Positions 16,762 through 25,795 of a stretch of DNA of 64,000 bases are shown piece by piece. The stretch comes from Actinomadura hallensis (GTDB lineage: Bacteria; Actinomycetota; Actinomycetes; Streptosporangiales; Streptosporangiaceae). Below the pieces are notes generated by a model. That model was not told the DNA's origin, did no database searches, and was given only the letters and a program-made list of their open reading frames with translations. The position numbers were made by a program, and so were the translations under genes. How positions within the stretch are numbered: the stretch's first letter is position 1; every line of letters begins with the position of its first letter. The stretch spans positions 3,286,001 to 3,350,000 of the forward strand of contig NZ_VFPO01000001.1 of assembly GCF_006716765.1 (NCBI RefSeq). Reading direction: 5' to 3'.

Positions 16762-16840
16762 GCCCCCATTGTCGCAGCCGGAGATCCTTTTCGGGACCGC
16801 CGATCCGCGTGCGACCGGGCGGCGCGGGCCCGGCGGGGCG

Positions 16841-16870
16841 TTGACCTGCGCGTGATCTGGATCATAGATT
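16841..16870 (+). promoter_or_regulatory. Likely promoter with embedded palindromic operator for the acyl-CoA ligase
   Basis: TTGACC (16841-16846) and TAGATT (16865-16870) are 18 bp apart, matching a vegetative actinobacterial promoter 78 bp before the ligase start. Between them TGATCTGGATCA (16853-16864) is a dyad with perfect 5-bp arms, in the position where a repressor would block polymerase. Confidence 0.5.
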
Positions 16871-16947
16871 TTCGGGCACGGCGCACCGAACCGTGTTCGG
16901 CGATGGGCCGCGCGGCGGCGCCGCCATGATCCCGCGGGAGGCGCGAC

Positions 16948-18720
16948 GTGCAGGACCGGCAGGCAACGGCCACGGCGGACGAGACGGCGAACGGAACGGC
17001 GCAGGCGGCGGGAGCGGTCCCGGCGGACCTGCCGGGCATCGCCGAGGTCCGGGCGGCGATGACGGCGCCCGGGCAGCTGTTCGAGATGGACGAGGTCGAG
17101 ATCCGCGGCGTGCGGACCCGGGTGTGGAAGAACGCCCCGGCCACCCTGCGGGACATCCTGGAGATCTCCCGCGCCCACGGCGACGCCCCGTACCTGGTGT
17201 ACCAGGGCGACCGGCTGAGCTTCGCCGAGCACTACGCGCGGGCGGCGGCGTTCGCGCGGCTGCTGACCGGCCGCTACGGCGTCGCCAAGGGCGACCGGGT
17301 CGCGATCGCGATGCGCAACTTCCCCGAGTGGTCGGTGGCGTTCTTCGGCGCCGCGGTCGCCGGCGCGGTCGTGGTGCCGCTGAACGCCTGGTGGACGGCG
17401 GCGGAGCTGGAGTACGGGCTGGCCGACAGCGGCGCCCGGGTGCTGGTCGCCGACGCCGAGCGCGCCGAGCGCCTGGCGGGGGTGCTTCCGGGCCTGGGCG
17501 TGCGGTGCCTGGTGGCGCGGGCCGGCGGCGCCGTGCCCGCCGGGTGCGAGGAGTTCGAGGCGGTCGTGGGCGATCCGGGCGACCCGGCCGCGGCGTCCCT
17601 GCCGGACGTGCCGCTGGACCCCGAGGACGATGCCACCATCTTCTACACCTCCGGCACCACCGGGCGTCCCAAGGGGGCGCTGGGGACCCACCGCAACATC
17701 GCCGGCAACCCCGTCAGCCTCGCCTACGGGATGATGTCGGCGGGGGTGCGCGCGGGCGGCACGGTGGAGGAGCTGGCGGCCGCGGCGCAGCGGCGGGTGA
17801 CGCTGCTGAGCGTGCCGTTCTTCCACGCCACCGGCTGCCATTCGGTGCTGGTGACCAGCGCGCTGCAGGGCGGCACGGTGGTGCTGATGTACAAGTGGGA
17901 CGTGCGCACCGCGCTGGAGCTGATCGAGCGGGAGCGCGTCACCGGGTTCGGCGGGGTCCCGGCGATGGCGTGGCAGGTGCTGACCTCCCCCGACTTCGAC
18001 CGGTACGACACCTCCAGCCTGACCGGTGTCAGCTACGGCGGCGCGCCGGCGGCGCCCGCGCTGGTCGACAAGATCAAGGAGCGGCTGCCCGAGCGGATCC
18101 CCGGCAACGGCTACGGGCTGACCGAGACCTCGTCGGTCACCACCTACAACGCGGGCGTGAACTACCTGGAGCGGCCCGACAGCGTCGGCCCGCCCGTGGC
18201 GGTGTGCGACGTGAAGGTCGTGGACCCGGCGGGGCGGGAGCTGCCGCCCGGCGAGGTCGGGGAGCTGCTGATCAAGGGCCCCAACGTGATCAAGGGGTAC
18301 TGGAACCGGCCGGAGGCGACCGCCGAGGCGTTCCGGGACGGCTGGTTCCACAGCGGGGACCTGGCGCGGCTGGACGAGGACGGGTTCGTCTACATCGTCG
18401 ACCGCGCCAAGGACATGCTGATCCGCGGCGGGGAGAACATCTACTGCGCCGAGGTCGAGGCGGCCCTGTACGAGCATCCGGCCGTGGCGGACTGCGCGGT
18501 CATCGGCGTGCCGCACGAGGTGCTGGGCGAGGAGGTCGGCGCGGTGGTGGTGCCGCGGCCGGGGGCCTCGGTGTCGGAGGAGGAGCTGAGCGGGTTCCTC
18601 GGGGAGCGGATCGCGGCGTTCAAGGTGCCGGTGCGCTACTGGTTCCGGGAGGAGGGCCTGCCCCGCAATCCCGGCGGGAAGATCCTGAAGACGCGCCTGC
18701 GGGAGGAGCTGCTCGGCTGA
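16948..18720 (+). CDS. Acyl-CoA ligase (class I adenylate-forming, FadD-like)
   Basis: A 590-residue protein; GTG start at 16948 behind GGGAGG. The adenylation signature [20 protein letters not shown] is at about 230-249, followed by [11 protein letters not shown] (motif A5), [18 protein letters not shown] (A7), [20 protein letters not shown] (A8 hinge) and the A10 lysine region [11 protein letters not shown]. The enzyme makes an acyl-adenylate and then a CoA thioester; the sequence is that of medium/long-chain or aromatic acid ligases and does not fix the substrate. An Ala/Thr-rich 25-residue leader precedes the domain. The gene is alone and ends at a strong palindrome. Confidence 0.92.
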   Translation: MQDRQATATADETANGTAQAAGAVPADLPGIAEVRAAMTAPGQLFEMDEVEIRGVRTRVWKNAPATLRDILEISRAHGDAPYLVYQGDRLSFAEHYARAAAFARLLTGRYGVAKGDRVAIAMRNFPEWSVAFFGAAVAGAVVVPLNAWWTAAELEYGLADSGARVLVADAERAERLAGVLPGLGVRCLVARAGGAVPAGCEEFEAVVGDPGDPAAASLPDVPLDPEDDATIFYTSGTTGRPKGALGTHRNIAGNPVSLAYGMMSAGVRAGGTVEELAAAAQRRVTLLSVPFFHATGCHSVLVTSALQGGTVVLMYKWDVRTALELIERERVTGFGGVPAMAWQVLTSPDFDRYDTSSLTGVSYGGAPAAPALVDKIKERLPERIPGNGYGLTETSSVTTYNAGVNYLERPDSVGPPVAVCDVKVVDPAGRELPPGEVGELLIKGPNVIKGYWNRPEATAEAFRDGWFHSGDLARLDEDGFVYIVDRAKDMLIRGGENIYCAEVEAALYEHPAVADCAVIGVPHEVLGEEVGAVVVPRPGASVSEEELSGFLGERIAAFKVPVRYWFREEGLPRNPGGKILKTRLREELLG

Positions 18721-18740
18721 CGCCGCGCCCCCACGACGGC

Positions 18741-18778
18741 GGAGGGGCGTCCCGGGACCGGTCCCGGGACGCCCCTCC
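18741..18778. terminator. 38-bp perfect palindrome after the acyl-CoA ligase
   Basis: GGAGGGGCGTCCCGGGAC (18741-18758) is followed by CG and then its exact reverse complement (18761-18778), so all 38 bases form one palindrome. It starts 20 bp after the ligase stop. There is no U-tract, as is common for actinobacterial hairpin terminators. Confidence 0.7.
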
Positions 18779-18884
18779 TGAGCGCCGTCCGGCCGCCGGC
18801 GGGCGGCGGCGTTCAGGTGTCGTCGATAAGGGTTCGACGACGAGGGTTCGTCGACGAGGGGCCGGCGGGATGCTCCTATGGATG

Positions 18885-19961
18885 TCAAGCGGCGAGTTCA
18901 AGATCGTTTGGTGTGGTGATGAGCTGGTAGAGCTCGCGGGCGACGTAGCGTTTGAGGCAGCGGATGATCTCCTTCTTGGACAGGCCGTCTTTGGTGCGTC
19001 GTTCCATGTAGGCGCGGGTGCGGGGGTCCCAGCGCAGGCGGCAGATGACGACCCGGTAGAGCGCTTTGTTGGCCTGTCGGTCGCCGCCGCGGTTGAGGCG
19101 GTGCCGGTTGGTCTTGCCGGACGAGGCGGGGATCGGCGCGGCACCGCAGAGCATCGCGAACGCCGCCTCCGAACGCAGCCGGTCGTGGTTGTCGCCGGTG
19201 GTGACCAGCAGCTGGCCGGCGACGTCGGTGCCGACGCCGTTGGCGGCGACCAGGCCGGGGTTGATGGCGGCCACCAGCGGCTCGAGCAGTTCGTCCAGGT
19301 CGGCGATCTCGGCGGTCAGCTGCTGGTGGCGGCGGGCCGGCGATCGCAGGGCGATCTTGACGGCGGTGGCCGGTGAGGCTGCGCCGGTCCGGTCGGGCCG
19401 CAGGTTCGCGCAGGTGGTGATCAGGTCTTTGACGCCGAGGCTGCGCAGTCGCTCACGCAGGTCGTCGGGGGCGGTGACGATGAGGGTCTTGATCCGGCGC
19501 TGGGCGTCGGCGCGCTGATCGACCGCGCTGCGGCGGGCGACCCGCAGGTTCCGCAGCGCCTCGATCCGTCCGTCACGCTGTTTGGGGACGCCGGTCCGCT
19601 CCCCGGCCAGCGCGGTCTTGGCGGCCTGGACGGCGTCGATCGGGTCGGACTTGCCCTGGAACCGGCGGGTCTTGCGGTCGGGCCGGTCGACCTCGATCAC
19701 CAGGACTTCTTGCCGGTGCAGCAGCCGGGCCAGCCCGGCGCCGTAGGCACCGGTCCCCTCGACACCGACACCCACCAGCTGCCCGAACGAGCGCATCCAG
19801 TCCAGCAGCGCGGCGTATCCGGCCGTGTCGGCGGGGAACTGCTCGGTGCCCAGCACCCGCCCCACCTGGTCGATCACCGCTGCGGTGTGGGTGTCGGAAT
19901 GGGTGTCGACTCCGCCGGCGACCTCGATGATCGCCGCGTCTTGGGGTGTAATGGAGCGCAT
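18885..19961 (-). CDS. IS110-family transposase (DEDD recombinase)
   Basis: A 358-residue protein from the ATG at 19959-19961; the frame is open 39 bases further. The RuvC-like N-terminal domain carries Asp19 ([10 protein letters not shown]), Glu68 (GVEGTGAYG), Asp106 and Asp109 ([15 protein letters not shown]), the DEDD catalytic set. The C-terminal Tnp20 domain has [12 protein letters not shown] (HhH-like), [13 protein letters not shown] with the serine nucleophile region, and [16 protein letters not shown]. Both domains are intact, so the enzyme is probably active. IS110 recombinases use an RNA encoded in the element's non-coding end to choose donor and target sites. Confidence 0.93.
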   Translation of the reverse strand: MRSITPQDAAIIEVAGGVDTHSDTHTAAVIDQVGRVLGTEQFPADTAGYAALLDWMRSFGQLVGVGVEGTGAYGAGLARLLHRQEVLVIEVDRPDRKTRRFQGKSDPIDAVQAAKTALAGERTGVPKQRDGRIEALRNLRVARRSAVDQRADAQRRIKTLIVTAPDDLRERLRSLGVKDLITTCANLRPDRTGAASPATAVKIALRSPARRHQQLTAEIADLDELLEPLVAAINPGLVAANGVGTDVAGQLLVTTGDNHDRLRSEAAFAMLCGAAPIPASSGKTNRHRLNRGGDRQANKALYRVVICRLRWDPRTRAYMERRTKDGLSKKEIIRCLKRYVARELYQLITTPNDLELAA

Positions 19962-20088
19962 CGTCGTCCTGTCGTTCGTGACCGGGGGGCAGGGCGGCAC
20001 GCACCAGCCGGGCGAACGGACAAGACAGAGATGGGGCCTTTGGCCAGGCTCCTATAAGGTCACAACGCCACGCACGGTGAGTGCACAC

Positions 20089-20173
20089 GAGCACCTCCCG
20101 ACCAGGGCCGACAGATCCCGTTGAAGACCCGAAGTCAGTCAGAGGTTGGGTCAGACCCCGTCGGGAGGTGCTC
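20089..20173 (-). ncRNA. Candidate bridge-RNA region of the IS110 element
   Basis: The non-coding stretch upstream of the transposase contains an exact 14-bp inverted repeat, GAGCACCTCCCGAC at 20089-20102 and its complement at 20160-20173, enclosing 57 bp with further pairing potential. In IS110-group elements the guide (bridge) RNA is encoded precisely here, 5' of the recombinase gene. The fold and the exact RNA ends are inferred, not shown. Confidence 0.4.
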
Positions 20174-20189
20174 ACTTACATCATCTCTG

Positions 20190-20765
20190 TCAGACGTTGA
20201 CGCCGAAGTCGGCGGCGATGCCCGACAGGCCGGAGGCGTAGCCCTGGCCCACGGCGCGGAACTTCCACTCGGATCCGTGGCGGTACAGCTCACCGAAGAC
20301 CATGGCGGTCTCGGTGGAGGCGTCCTCGGTCAGGTCGTAGCGGGCGATCTCGCTGCCGTCGGCCTGGTTGACGACCCGGATGAAGGCGTTGCGGACCTGG
20401 CCGAAGTTCTGCTGGCGGCTGTCGGCGTCGTAGATCGACACCGGGAACACGATCTTGTCGACCTCGGCGGGGACGGCGGCGAGGTTCACCCTGATCTGCT
20501 CGTCGTCGCCCTCGCCCTCGCCGGTGAGGTTGTCGCCGGTGTGCTCGACCGACCCGTCGGGGCTCTTGAGGTTGTTGAAGAACACGAAGTGCTTGTCCGA
20601 CAGGACCCTGTTGTCCGCCGAGCACAGCAGGGCGCTGGCGTCCAGGTCGAAGTCGGTGCCGGTGGTGGTCCGCACGTCCCAGCCCAGGCCGACCACGACG
20701 GCGGTCAGTCCTGGAGCCTCCTTGGTCAGCGAGACGTTGCCGCCCTTGCTCAGACTGACTCCCAC
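20190..20765 (-). CDS. terD: TerD-family calcium-binding stress protein
   Basis: A 191-residue protein from a GTG at 20763-20765, with the excellent ribosome site ACGGAGGTAG. It reads [19 protein letters not shown] then [47 protein letters not shown] and FPVSIYDAD, which is the full TerD consensus, including the Asp-rich loops that bind two calcium ions. TerD proteins are linked to tellurite and oxidative stress resistance and to differentiation in actinobacteria. Normal length. The IS110 element begins only about 14 bp after its stop codon, so the coding region escaped but downstream co-transcription would be cut. Confidence 0.95.
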   Translation of the reverse strand: MGVSLSKGGNVSLTKEAPGLTAVVVGLGWDVRTTTGTDFDLDASALLCSADNRVLSDKHFVFFNNLKSPDGSVEHTGDNLTGEGEGDDEQIRVNLAAVPAEVDKIVFPVSIYDADSRQQNFGQVRNAFIRVVNQADGSEIARYDLTEDASTETAMVFGELYRHGSEWKFRAVGQGYASGLSGIAADFGVNV

Positions 20766-20987
20766 TGTGTCTACCTCCGTATCGGCCTGCGCGGGTGCGG
20801 CCCACCCGCGCGCATTGGTCTGTCTACGGGAAACGGTAGTCACCTCGCGCCGGTTCCCCCGCCCGCTTGGCGAAATCCCGGCGTGGCGGCGGCCGCGCCC
20901 GCCGCCACGGCGCGTCACGGAAAGTCGTCTTCGCTGCACGCTCGGTCACCTTCCCCGGCGGCGGGCGGCGGACCCGGTCGGGGGTGG

Positions 20988-22811
20988 TCAGGGACCTTCG
21001 AGGAAGGCGGTGGGCGCGGTGATCTGGTCGGGCAGGTCGAGGGCGGCGGCCAGTTCCCCGGCGCGGGGGGCGAGCTCGTCGCAGGTGCGGCGCCGGGCGG
21101 CCCAGATCTCGTCGAGGATGCCGGGCGGGGCGGCGCCCTCGTTGAGCAGGTCGGCGGCGCGGCGTTCCAGCAGGTTGAGGGCGTGCAGGCGCAGGACGGG
21201 CCGCAGCGCGGCGGGGCCGGTGCCCAGGGCGGCGGCGCAGATCTCCAGGACGAGGCGGTCGGCGCAGGCGCCGGCGGTGCGGGCGGCCAGGGTGAGGTTG
21301 GCGTTCCAGGCGGTGAAGGGGTCGTCGCCGTCGCCGCGGGCGCGGCGGATCCGGGCGGCGAGCCGGTCGCGCATGCGGCGCTCGGTGTCGCGGGTCAGGA
21401 ACAGCCACACGGCCGGGGAGTCCAGGTCGCCGTCGTCGGGCGGGCCCGCGACGGGAGGGGGCGGGGTGTAGCGGTCCTGGTCGGCCATGGCGCGGGCGGT
21501 GTCGTAGAGGATCAGCTCGTTGTCGCCGCCGGCGTTCATGTAGGCGTGGGCGAGGCCGCGGTAGGCGTTGAGGCGCTCGACGGCGGCGAAGCCGGGGGCG
21601 CCGCTGTGCACCCGGCACGCCGACACCGTGGCCTGCGCCTGCGCGGTCGCGGCGGCCTTGAGCAGCGCCAGGTCGCGGTCGACCGCCGACCACGGCGCCC
21701 ACGCGGTGTCGGGCCCGTCCCCCGCCCCGTTCCCGCCCGCGGGGGCGTCGGCGGCGGTGCGGCGGGTCTGGGCGTGGGCGGCGACGGCGGTGAGCGCGTA
21801 CCCGGCGGCCAGGGCGCCCAGGACGGCCTCCTGCTGGTTGCGGTAGTCGGTCAGGGGCCGCCGGGGCGCCAGGCGGCCGAGGGTGAGGCGGCCGGCCGAG
21901 TGGGCCAGCAGCGTTCCCGCCGACGCCCGGGTGATCGCGGCGGAGGCGGAGATGACCGCCCGCCACACCGCCGGGGCGATGCCCATGGAGCGGGTCAGGC
22001 GCGCCGCCGGGGACCCGGCGGGGTCGTGGAAGGCGCCGGAGGCGTCGACGGAGGCGCCGTCGCGCAGCCACGCCTCGTAGGGGACGTGCAGGTCCTCCAG
22101 CAGGACGGCGGCGTAGTCGACCTGCAGGCCCGTGGTCTCGGGCGCGGCGACGACGCGGACGCCGGGCGGGACGGCGCCGTCGGGGCCGCGCAGCGGCACC
22201 ACGAACACGAACACGCCGCGTTCGCGGCCGCCGTGCACGAGGGTGGCGTAGACGGCGGCGGTCTTGGGGACGGCGGGGTGGGCGGTGTTGGTGGGGAACT
22301 TGGCGGCCTGCGCGTCGGGGGTGCTGAGCACGAACCCGCCGGTGGCGGGGTCGTGGCGGGCGACGGTGCGCGGCGACAGGTGGCTGTTGCTGCGCCCGGC
22401 CTCGGTCATCAGCAGCGTCCCGAAGCTGGTCATCGACTCCAGCGCGTCGCGGGCGCCGCGGGGGCCGTCCTGCCCGGCGCCGAACCGCAGGATGGGGCCG
22501 AGCGCCAGGGTGTAGTGCAGCAGCATCACGTGGAACAGGGCGGGGTCGGCGATCGCGGCGCGTTCCAGCAGCGCGCACAGCGCGGGCGGGTCGTCCAGCA
22601 GCTCGGCGGCGGGCGGCGCGGCGAGCCCGGCGTGCCGCAGCCGCCGGTAGGTCAGCTCCTGGCGTTCGCGGGCGGTGAGCCCGCCGGGCACGGCGAAGAA
22701 CTCGGCGGGGACGGCGTCGGCGATCCGCGCCCGCGTCTTGGCGTCCGGGGAGGCTCCCCGCACGAATTCCAGCAGGCCCTGGTCGGGGGCGGCGGTGAAG
22801 GCGTTTTCCAT
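20988..22811 (-). CDS. Acyl-CoA oxidase/dehydrogenase-like flavoprotein
   Basis: A 607-residue protein from the ATG at 22809-22811 (GAGCGAGGAAC upstream), 13 bp after the acyltransferase gene. It has the three-domain acyl-CoA oxidase plan: a helical N-domain, the middle beta domain with SFGTLLMTEAGRSNSHLSPR, FVLSTPDAQAAKFPTNTAHP and the KFP/WFP-like FAD/substrate strands, then two helical halves (RNQQEAVLGALAAGYALTAV, VSACRVHSGAPGFAAVERLN). The length matches peroxisomal-type oxidases (about 600-650) rather than 380-residue dehydrogenases. It likely oxidises an acyl thioester at C2-C3. It forms an operon with the acyltransferase and is divergent from KAS III. Confidence 0.85.
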   Translation of the reverse strand: MENAFTAAPDQGLLEFVRGASPDAKTRARIADAVPAEFFAVPGGLTARERQELTYRRLRHAGLAAPPAAELLDDPPALCALLERAAIADPALFHVMLLHYTLALGPILRFGAGQDGPRGARDALESMTSFGTLLMTEAGRSNSHLSPRTVARHDPATGGFVLSTPDAQAAKFPTNTAHPAVPKTAAVYATLVHGGRERGVFVFVVPLRGPDGAVPPGVRVVAAPETTGLQVDYAAVLLEDLHVPYEAWLRDGASVDASGAFHDPAGSPAARLTRSMGIAPAVWRAVISASAAITRASAGTLLAHSAGRLTLGRLAPRRPLTDYRNQQEAVLGALAAGYALTAVAAHAQTRRTAADAPAGGNGAGDGPDTAWAPWSAVDRDLALLKAAATAQAQATVSACRVHSGAPGFAAVERLNAYRGLAHAYMNAGGDNELILYDTARAMADQDRYTPPPPVAGPPDDGDLDSPAVWLFLTRDTERRMRDRLAARIRRARGDGDDPFTAWNANLTLAARTAGACADRLVLEICAAALGTGPAALRPVLRLHALNLLERRAADLLNEGAAPPGILDEIWAARRRTCDELAPRAGELAAALDLPDQITAPTAFLEGP

Positions 22812-22824
22812 CGCGGTTCCTCGC

Positions 22825-24069
22825 TCAGGCTCGGGGGCGGGCACCGGACCCGCCGGGGTTCGCGCCGGGATCGGCGCCGGAATTCGCGGCGGGGCCCGCG
22901 CCCGGTTCCGCGCTCGGATTCGGGACCGGTTTCGGGACCGGTTTCGGGACCGGTTTCGGGGCCGGTTTCGGGGCCGGGTGGGGGGCCGGGTGGGGGGCGG
23001 ATTTCGCGGGGGATTCGGGGGCGGATTCCGTTTCGGGCGCCGCGGCCGGTTTCGCGGCGGGCCTCGCGGCCGGGCGCGCGGCGGGGCCGGTGGGCGGCGG
23101 TGCGGGCGGGCGGCCGCGCAGCGGCGCCAGGGTCCGCACGCCCGGCAGGGTCAGCCGGGCGCACTGGCACAGGGCGTCGCCGGCGCCGGCCTCGGTGAAC
23201 ACGGTCGCGCCGGCGTCGCGGACGGCGCGCAGCGTCTGCGGCAGCCGCACGGGCTTGACGATGCAGTCGGCCAGGGCGCGGTGCAGGTCGTCGCCGTCGT
23301 GGTAGGCGCGGCCGCGCACCGGGGAGTGCACGGGGTGTTCTAGGGGCCGCCGGGGGTAGCGGCGGATCATCGCGTACCACTCGTCGTCGGCGCCGGCCAT
23401 CGCGGGGTGGTGCGACAGGTAGGGGACGGCCAGGCGCACGGCCCGCACTCCCCTGCCGTGGGCGGTGTCCAGAACCCGCTCCAGGGCCGTATCGGGCCCG
23501 GCCACGACGGTCACGCCGGGTGCGTTGAGGCACGCGACGACCACCTGCGGTTCGGCGGCGCCGCGGATGCAGGCGCGGGCGCCGTCCTCGCCGGTCTCCA
23601 GCAGGCCCAGGCCGCCGCCGCGGCCGCGGCGCGCCAGCACCCCGACCAGGGCGACGGCCATGCGGGCGCCGTCGGCGATGGTGAACGCGCCCGCGCCGAC
23701 CAGCGCGGCGATCTCGCCGAAGCTCTGCCCGACCGCGTGGGCGGGCTGCACGCCGGCGGCGCGCAGGGCCCGGTCGGCGGCGACGGACGCGGCGTAGCCG
23801 GCCAGCTGCGCGACGCCGGGGACGCGGGCCGCGGCGCGGTAGGCGCCGGGGTCGTCCAGCAGGACGGTGCGCAGCGACGGCCATCCGGTGCGCGGCAGTC
23901 CCTCCTGGACGGCGTCCAGGACGTCGGCGGCGGCGCGGGCGGCGGCGGGTCCCATCCGGGCGAGCGCGGGCAGGTCGGGAGCCCCCGCCGAGCCGGTGCC
24001 CGGATACAGGAACGCGCACGTGTCGTCGGGTTCGAGGTCCTCGGCCGGATTGCGCGGAGGGAAAGGCAC
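22825..24069 (-). CDS. Acyl-carrier-protein acyltransferase (FabD/AT-like) with repetitive tail
   Basis: A 414-residue protein. Residues 15-300 form an AT domain: CAFLYPGTGSAGAPDLPAL, the nucleophile elbow VGQSFGEIAALVGAGA (Ser in GQSxGE rather than GHSxGE), GRGGGLGLLE, and the histidine stretch YLSHHPAMAGADDEW. The usual GHSxGE histidine is Gln here, so acyl specificity is not inferred from it. Residues from about 310 on are a Pro/Ala/Lys tail with PKPVPKPVPKP encoded by 12-bp tandem repeats, absent from stand-alone FabD. It should load an acyl group onto an ACP, but no acpP-like gene lies nearby. Confidence 0.8.
   Translation of the reverse strand: MPFPPRNPAEDLEPDDTCAFLYPGTGSAGAPDLPALARMGPAAARAAADVLDAVQEGLPRTGWPSLRTVLLDDPGAYRAAARVPGVAQLAGYAASVAADRALRAAGVQPAHAVGQSFGEIAALVGAGAFTIADGARMAVALVGVLARRGRGGGLGLLETGEDGARACIRGAAEPQVVVACLNAPGVTVVAGPDTALERVLDTAHGRGVRAVRLAVPYLSHHPAMAGADDEWYAMIRRYPRRPLEHPVHSPVRGRAYHDGDDLHRALADCIVKPVRLPQTLRAVRDAGATVFTEAGAGDALCQCARLTLPGVRTLAPLRGRPPAPPPTGPAARPAARPAAKPAAAPETESAPESPAKSAPHPAPHPAPKPAPKPVPKPVPKPVPNPSAEPGAGPAANSGADPGANPGGSGARPRA
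22921..23000. repeat. 12-bp tandem repeats in the acyltransferase tail
   Basis: CGGGACCGGTTT occurs three times exactly (22921-22956), followed by one variant CGGGGCCGGTTT copy and then by decayed GGGGCCGGGTGG copies to about 23000. The unit length is a multiple of three and encodes the repeated Lys-Pro-Val-Pro of the protein tail, so copy number can change without frameshift. Confidence 0.9.
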
Positions 24070-24127
24070 GCCGGGGTTCTCCTTACCTCGAAGGAAGGCT
24101 GTGTTCTCTTTTCAGTAAAAGGCCGCT

Positions 24128-24140
24128 TAACTCAGAGTTA
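24128..24140. promoter_or_regulatory. TAACTC-A-GAGTTA palindrome in the divergent KAS III/acyltransferase promoter
   Basis: A perfect 13-bp odd palindrome in the 105-bp AT-rich space between the acyltransferase start (24069) and the KAS III start (24175). Its position 35 bp before KAS III suits an operator controlling both divergent transcripts. No regulator gene is adjacent. Confidence 0.5.
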
Positions 24141-24174
24141 TGGAACCTAAACCCCAGAATGGGATTATTCGCTC

Positions 24175-25248
24175 ATGGGATCGGTCTGGCAACCGTCAGC
24201 GGCACGAGCAGATCACGGCCGGCACGGCGAGCAGCGCAGCTGGGCGATACACGGCACCGGGGCGTACCTTCCGGCGCGGCGGGTGTCCAGCGGGGAGCTG
24301 TCCCGGTCGCTGGGCCTGGACCCGGCCTGGATCGAGGAGCGCACCGGCATCCGCCACCGGCACGTGGCCGAGCCCGGGCAGGCCGCCTCGGACCTGGCGG
24401 CGGCCGCCGCGCGCCGCGCGCTGGCCGCGGCGGGGCTGGACGCCGGCGACGTGGGCCTGATCGTCCTGGGCACCTCCACCCCCGACGAGCTGGGGCCCTC
24501 CACCGCCTGCCGCGTGCAGGCGCTGCTGGGCGCCGGGCGCGCCGCGGCGTTCGACGTCGCCGCCGCCTGCACCGGGTTCGTGTTCGGGCTGTCGGCCGCG
24601 GTGGGCTGGCTGGCCGGGCGGCCCGAGCCGTCCCCGTACGCGCTGGTCATCGGGGTGGAGGTGTACTCGCGGTTCCTCAACTCCGGCGACCGCGCCACCG
24701 CCGCGCTGTTCGGGGACGGCGCCGCCGCCGCGGTGGTCGGGCCGGTCGCGCCGCCGTACGGGCTGGGCCCGGTCGAGATCGGGTCGGACGGGTCGCGCGC
24801 CGGGGACGTGCTCATCCCGGCGGGCGGCAGCCGCGCGCCCGCCTCCCCCGAGACGCTGTCGGGCCACGGCCACACCATCCACATGGACGGGCGGGCGGTG
24901 CGCGACTTCATCGCCGAGGCGTTCCCGCGGCTGGTGGCCGAGGCCGCCGGGGAGGCCGGGGTCAAGCCCGCCGACCTCGCGCTGGTGGTGCCGCACCAGC
25001 CCAACCCGCGGCTGGTGGCCTCGCTGGCCGGGGACGCCGGGCTCGGCCCGGAGCAGCTGGTGATCACCGGGCGGGACGTCGGCAACATCGGCGCCGCCAG
25101 CCTGCCCTTCGCCCTGGACCGGGCGGTGCGGGAGGGGCGGATCGGGGCCGGGGACCTGGTCCTGCTGGTCGGTTTCGGCGCGGGCGTGACCTGGGGCCGC
25201 GCCCTGATCACCTGGCCCGCCCCCGGCCCGTCGCGCGGCGGGGACTGA
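24175..25248 (+). CDS. Beta-ketoacyl-ACP synthase III (KAS III/FabH-like)
   Basis: A 357-residue protein from the ATG at 24175; the first 22 residues are outside the fold and the start may be later. The body begins WAIHGTGAYLPARRVSSGEL and has ERTGIRHRHVAEPGQAASDL, the nucleophile Cys in AAACTGFVFGLSAA, His in VVPHQPNPRLVASL and Asn in DVGNIGAASLPFAL, so the Cys-His-Asn triad is complete. GFGAGVTWGRALI closes the thiolase fold. It would prime chain synthesis by condensing an acyl-CoA with malonyl-ACP. Divergence from the AT and acyl-CoA oxidase genes suggests a dedicated starter-unit or specialised lipid route rather than the housekeeping fab locus. Confidence 0.92.
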   Translation: MGSVWQPSAARADHGRHGEQRSWAIHGTGAYLPARRVSSGELSRSLGLDPAWIEERTGIRHRHVAEPGQAASDLAAAAARRALAAAGLDAGDVGLIVLGTSTPDELGPSTACRVQALLGAGRAAAFDVAAACTGFVFGLSAAVGWLAGRPEPSPYALVIGVEVYSRFLNSGDRATAALFGDGAAAAVVGPVAPPYGLGPVEIGSDGSRAGDVLIPAGGSRAPASPETLSGHGHTIHMDGRAVRDFIAEAFPRLVAEAAGEAGVKPADLALVVPHQPNPRLVASLAGDAGLGPEQLVITGRDVGNIGAASLPFALDRAVREGRIGAGDLVLLVGFGAGVTWGRALITWPAPGPSRGGD

Positions 25249-25290
25249 CGGCGGGGACTGAGGCCCTGGCCGCGCCCCCCCGCGCGCCCG

Positions 25291-25319
25291 CGGGCCCGCG
25301 GCGCGGCGCCGCGGGCCCG
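25291..25319. terminator. Strong hairpin between convergent KAS III and DoxX genes
   Basis: CGGGCCCGCGGCGC (25291-25304) and its exact complement (25306-25319) are separated by one G. The hairpin lies 43 bp after the KAS III stop and 24 bp beyond the DoxX stop, so it can serve both convergent genes. Confidence 0.6.
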
Positions 25320-25342
25320 GGTCTCAGGGCGGGGATGCGGGG

Positions 25343-25795
25343 TCAGCGCCGCAGGGCGCCGCGCAGGGCGCGCAGCACCTGCGCGGACTCGGCGCGGCGG
25401 TCCCAGGCGATCACGGCGAGCACCGCGGCGAAGGCGGCGGGCAGCAGCGCCCACGCCGGCTCCAGCACCAGGATCTGGGTGAGGACGGCGCCGGCCATGA
25501 GGCCGATCAGCGCGGTGGCGGCGAGCCCGGCCAGCCGCGGGATCACCAGCGCGACCGCGCCGGCGGCCTCGACGACGCCGGTCACGTACCGGAACCACTG
25601 GCCCCAGCCGATCAGCTCGAACGTCTCGACCGCGTCGGCCTGCCCGGCGAACTTCGGCAGCGCGGAGGCGATCAGCAGGAACGCCGCCAGGAGGATCTGC
25701 GGAACCCGCAGCGCCCGCCGCAGCGCGCCGCCGCGCGTCCCGGGAGCGGCGGTGGCGGCGGCGGTGGTGCGGGCGGGGTCGTGAGCGGAGGTCAT
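25343..25795 (-). CDS. DoxX-family membrane protein
   Basis: A 150-residue protein from the ATG at 25793-25795 behind GGAAGGAC. Four transmembrane helices are visible: LRVPQILLAAFLLIASALPK, VTGVVEAAGAVALVIPRL, LAATALIGLMAGAVLTQIL and ALLPAAFAAVLAVIAW. The pattern FAGQADAVETFELIGWGQWF between helices 1 and 2 is the DoxX signature loop. Members are quinone-linked or thiol-stress membrane proteins of uncertain function. Transcribed toward the KAS III gene; probably monocistronic. Confidence 0.85.
   Translation of the reverse strand: MTSAHDPARTTAAATAAPGTRGGALRRALRVPQILLAAFLLIASALPKFAGQADAVETFELIGWGQWFRYVTGVVEAAGAVALVIPRLAGLAATALIGLMAGAVLTQILVLEPAWALLPAAFAAVLAVIAWDRRAESAQVLRALRGALRR

Larger units (their letters stand above)
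18870..20176 (-). mobile_element. IS110-family insertion sequence
   Basis: A single DEDD transposase gene with about 215 bp of non-coding DNA ahead of it and almost none after it, the architecture of the IS110 group. No terminal inverted repeats or target duplication can be defined, as expected for the family, so both ends are approximate. The left end lies within about 15 bp of the terD stop codon. Sequence ATAGGAGC occurs on the minus strand near the right end (18873-18880) and also at 20050-20057. Confidence 0.75.

Noticed and set aside
20121..23198. 1025-codon plus-strand open frame
   Set aside because: Lies opposite terD, the acyl-CoA oxidase-like and acyltransferase genes, all with full family motifs; composition is Gly/Val/Arg shadow sequence.
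20988..25248. Complete polyketide biosynthesis cluster
   Set aside because: No ketosynthase modules, ACP, ketoreductase, thioesterase or tailoring genes; only a three-gene unit is supported.
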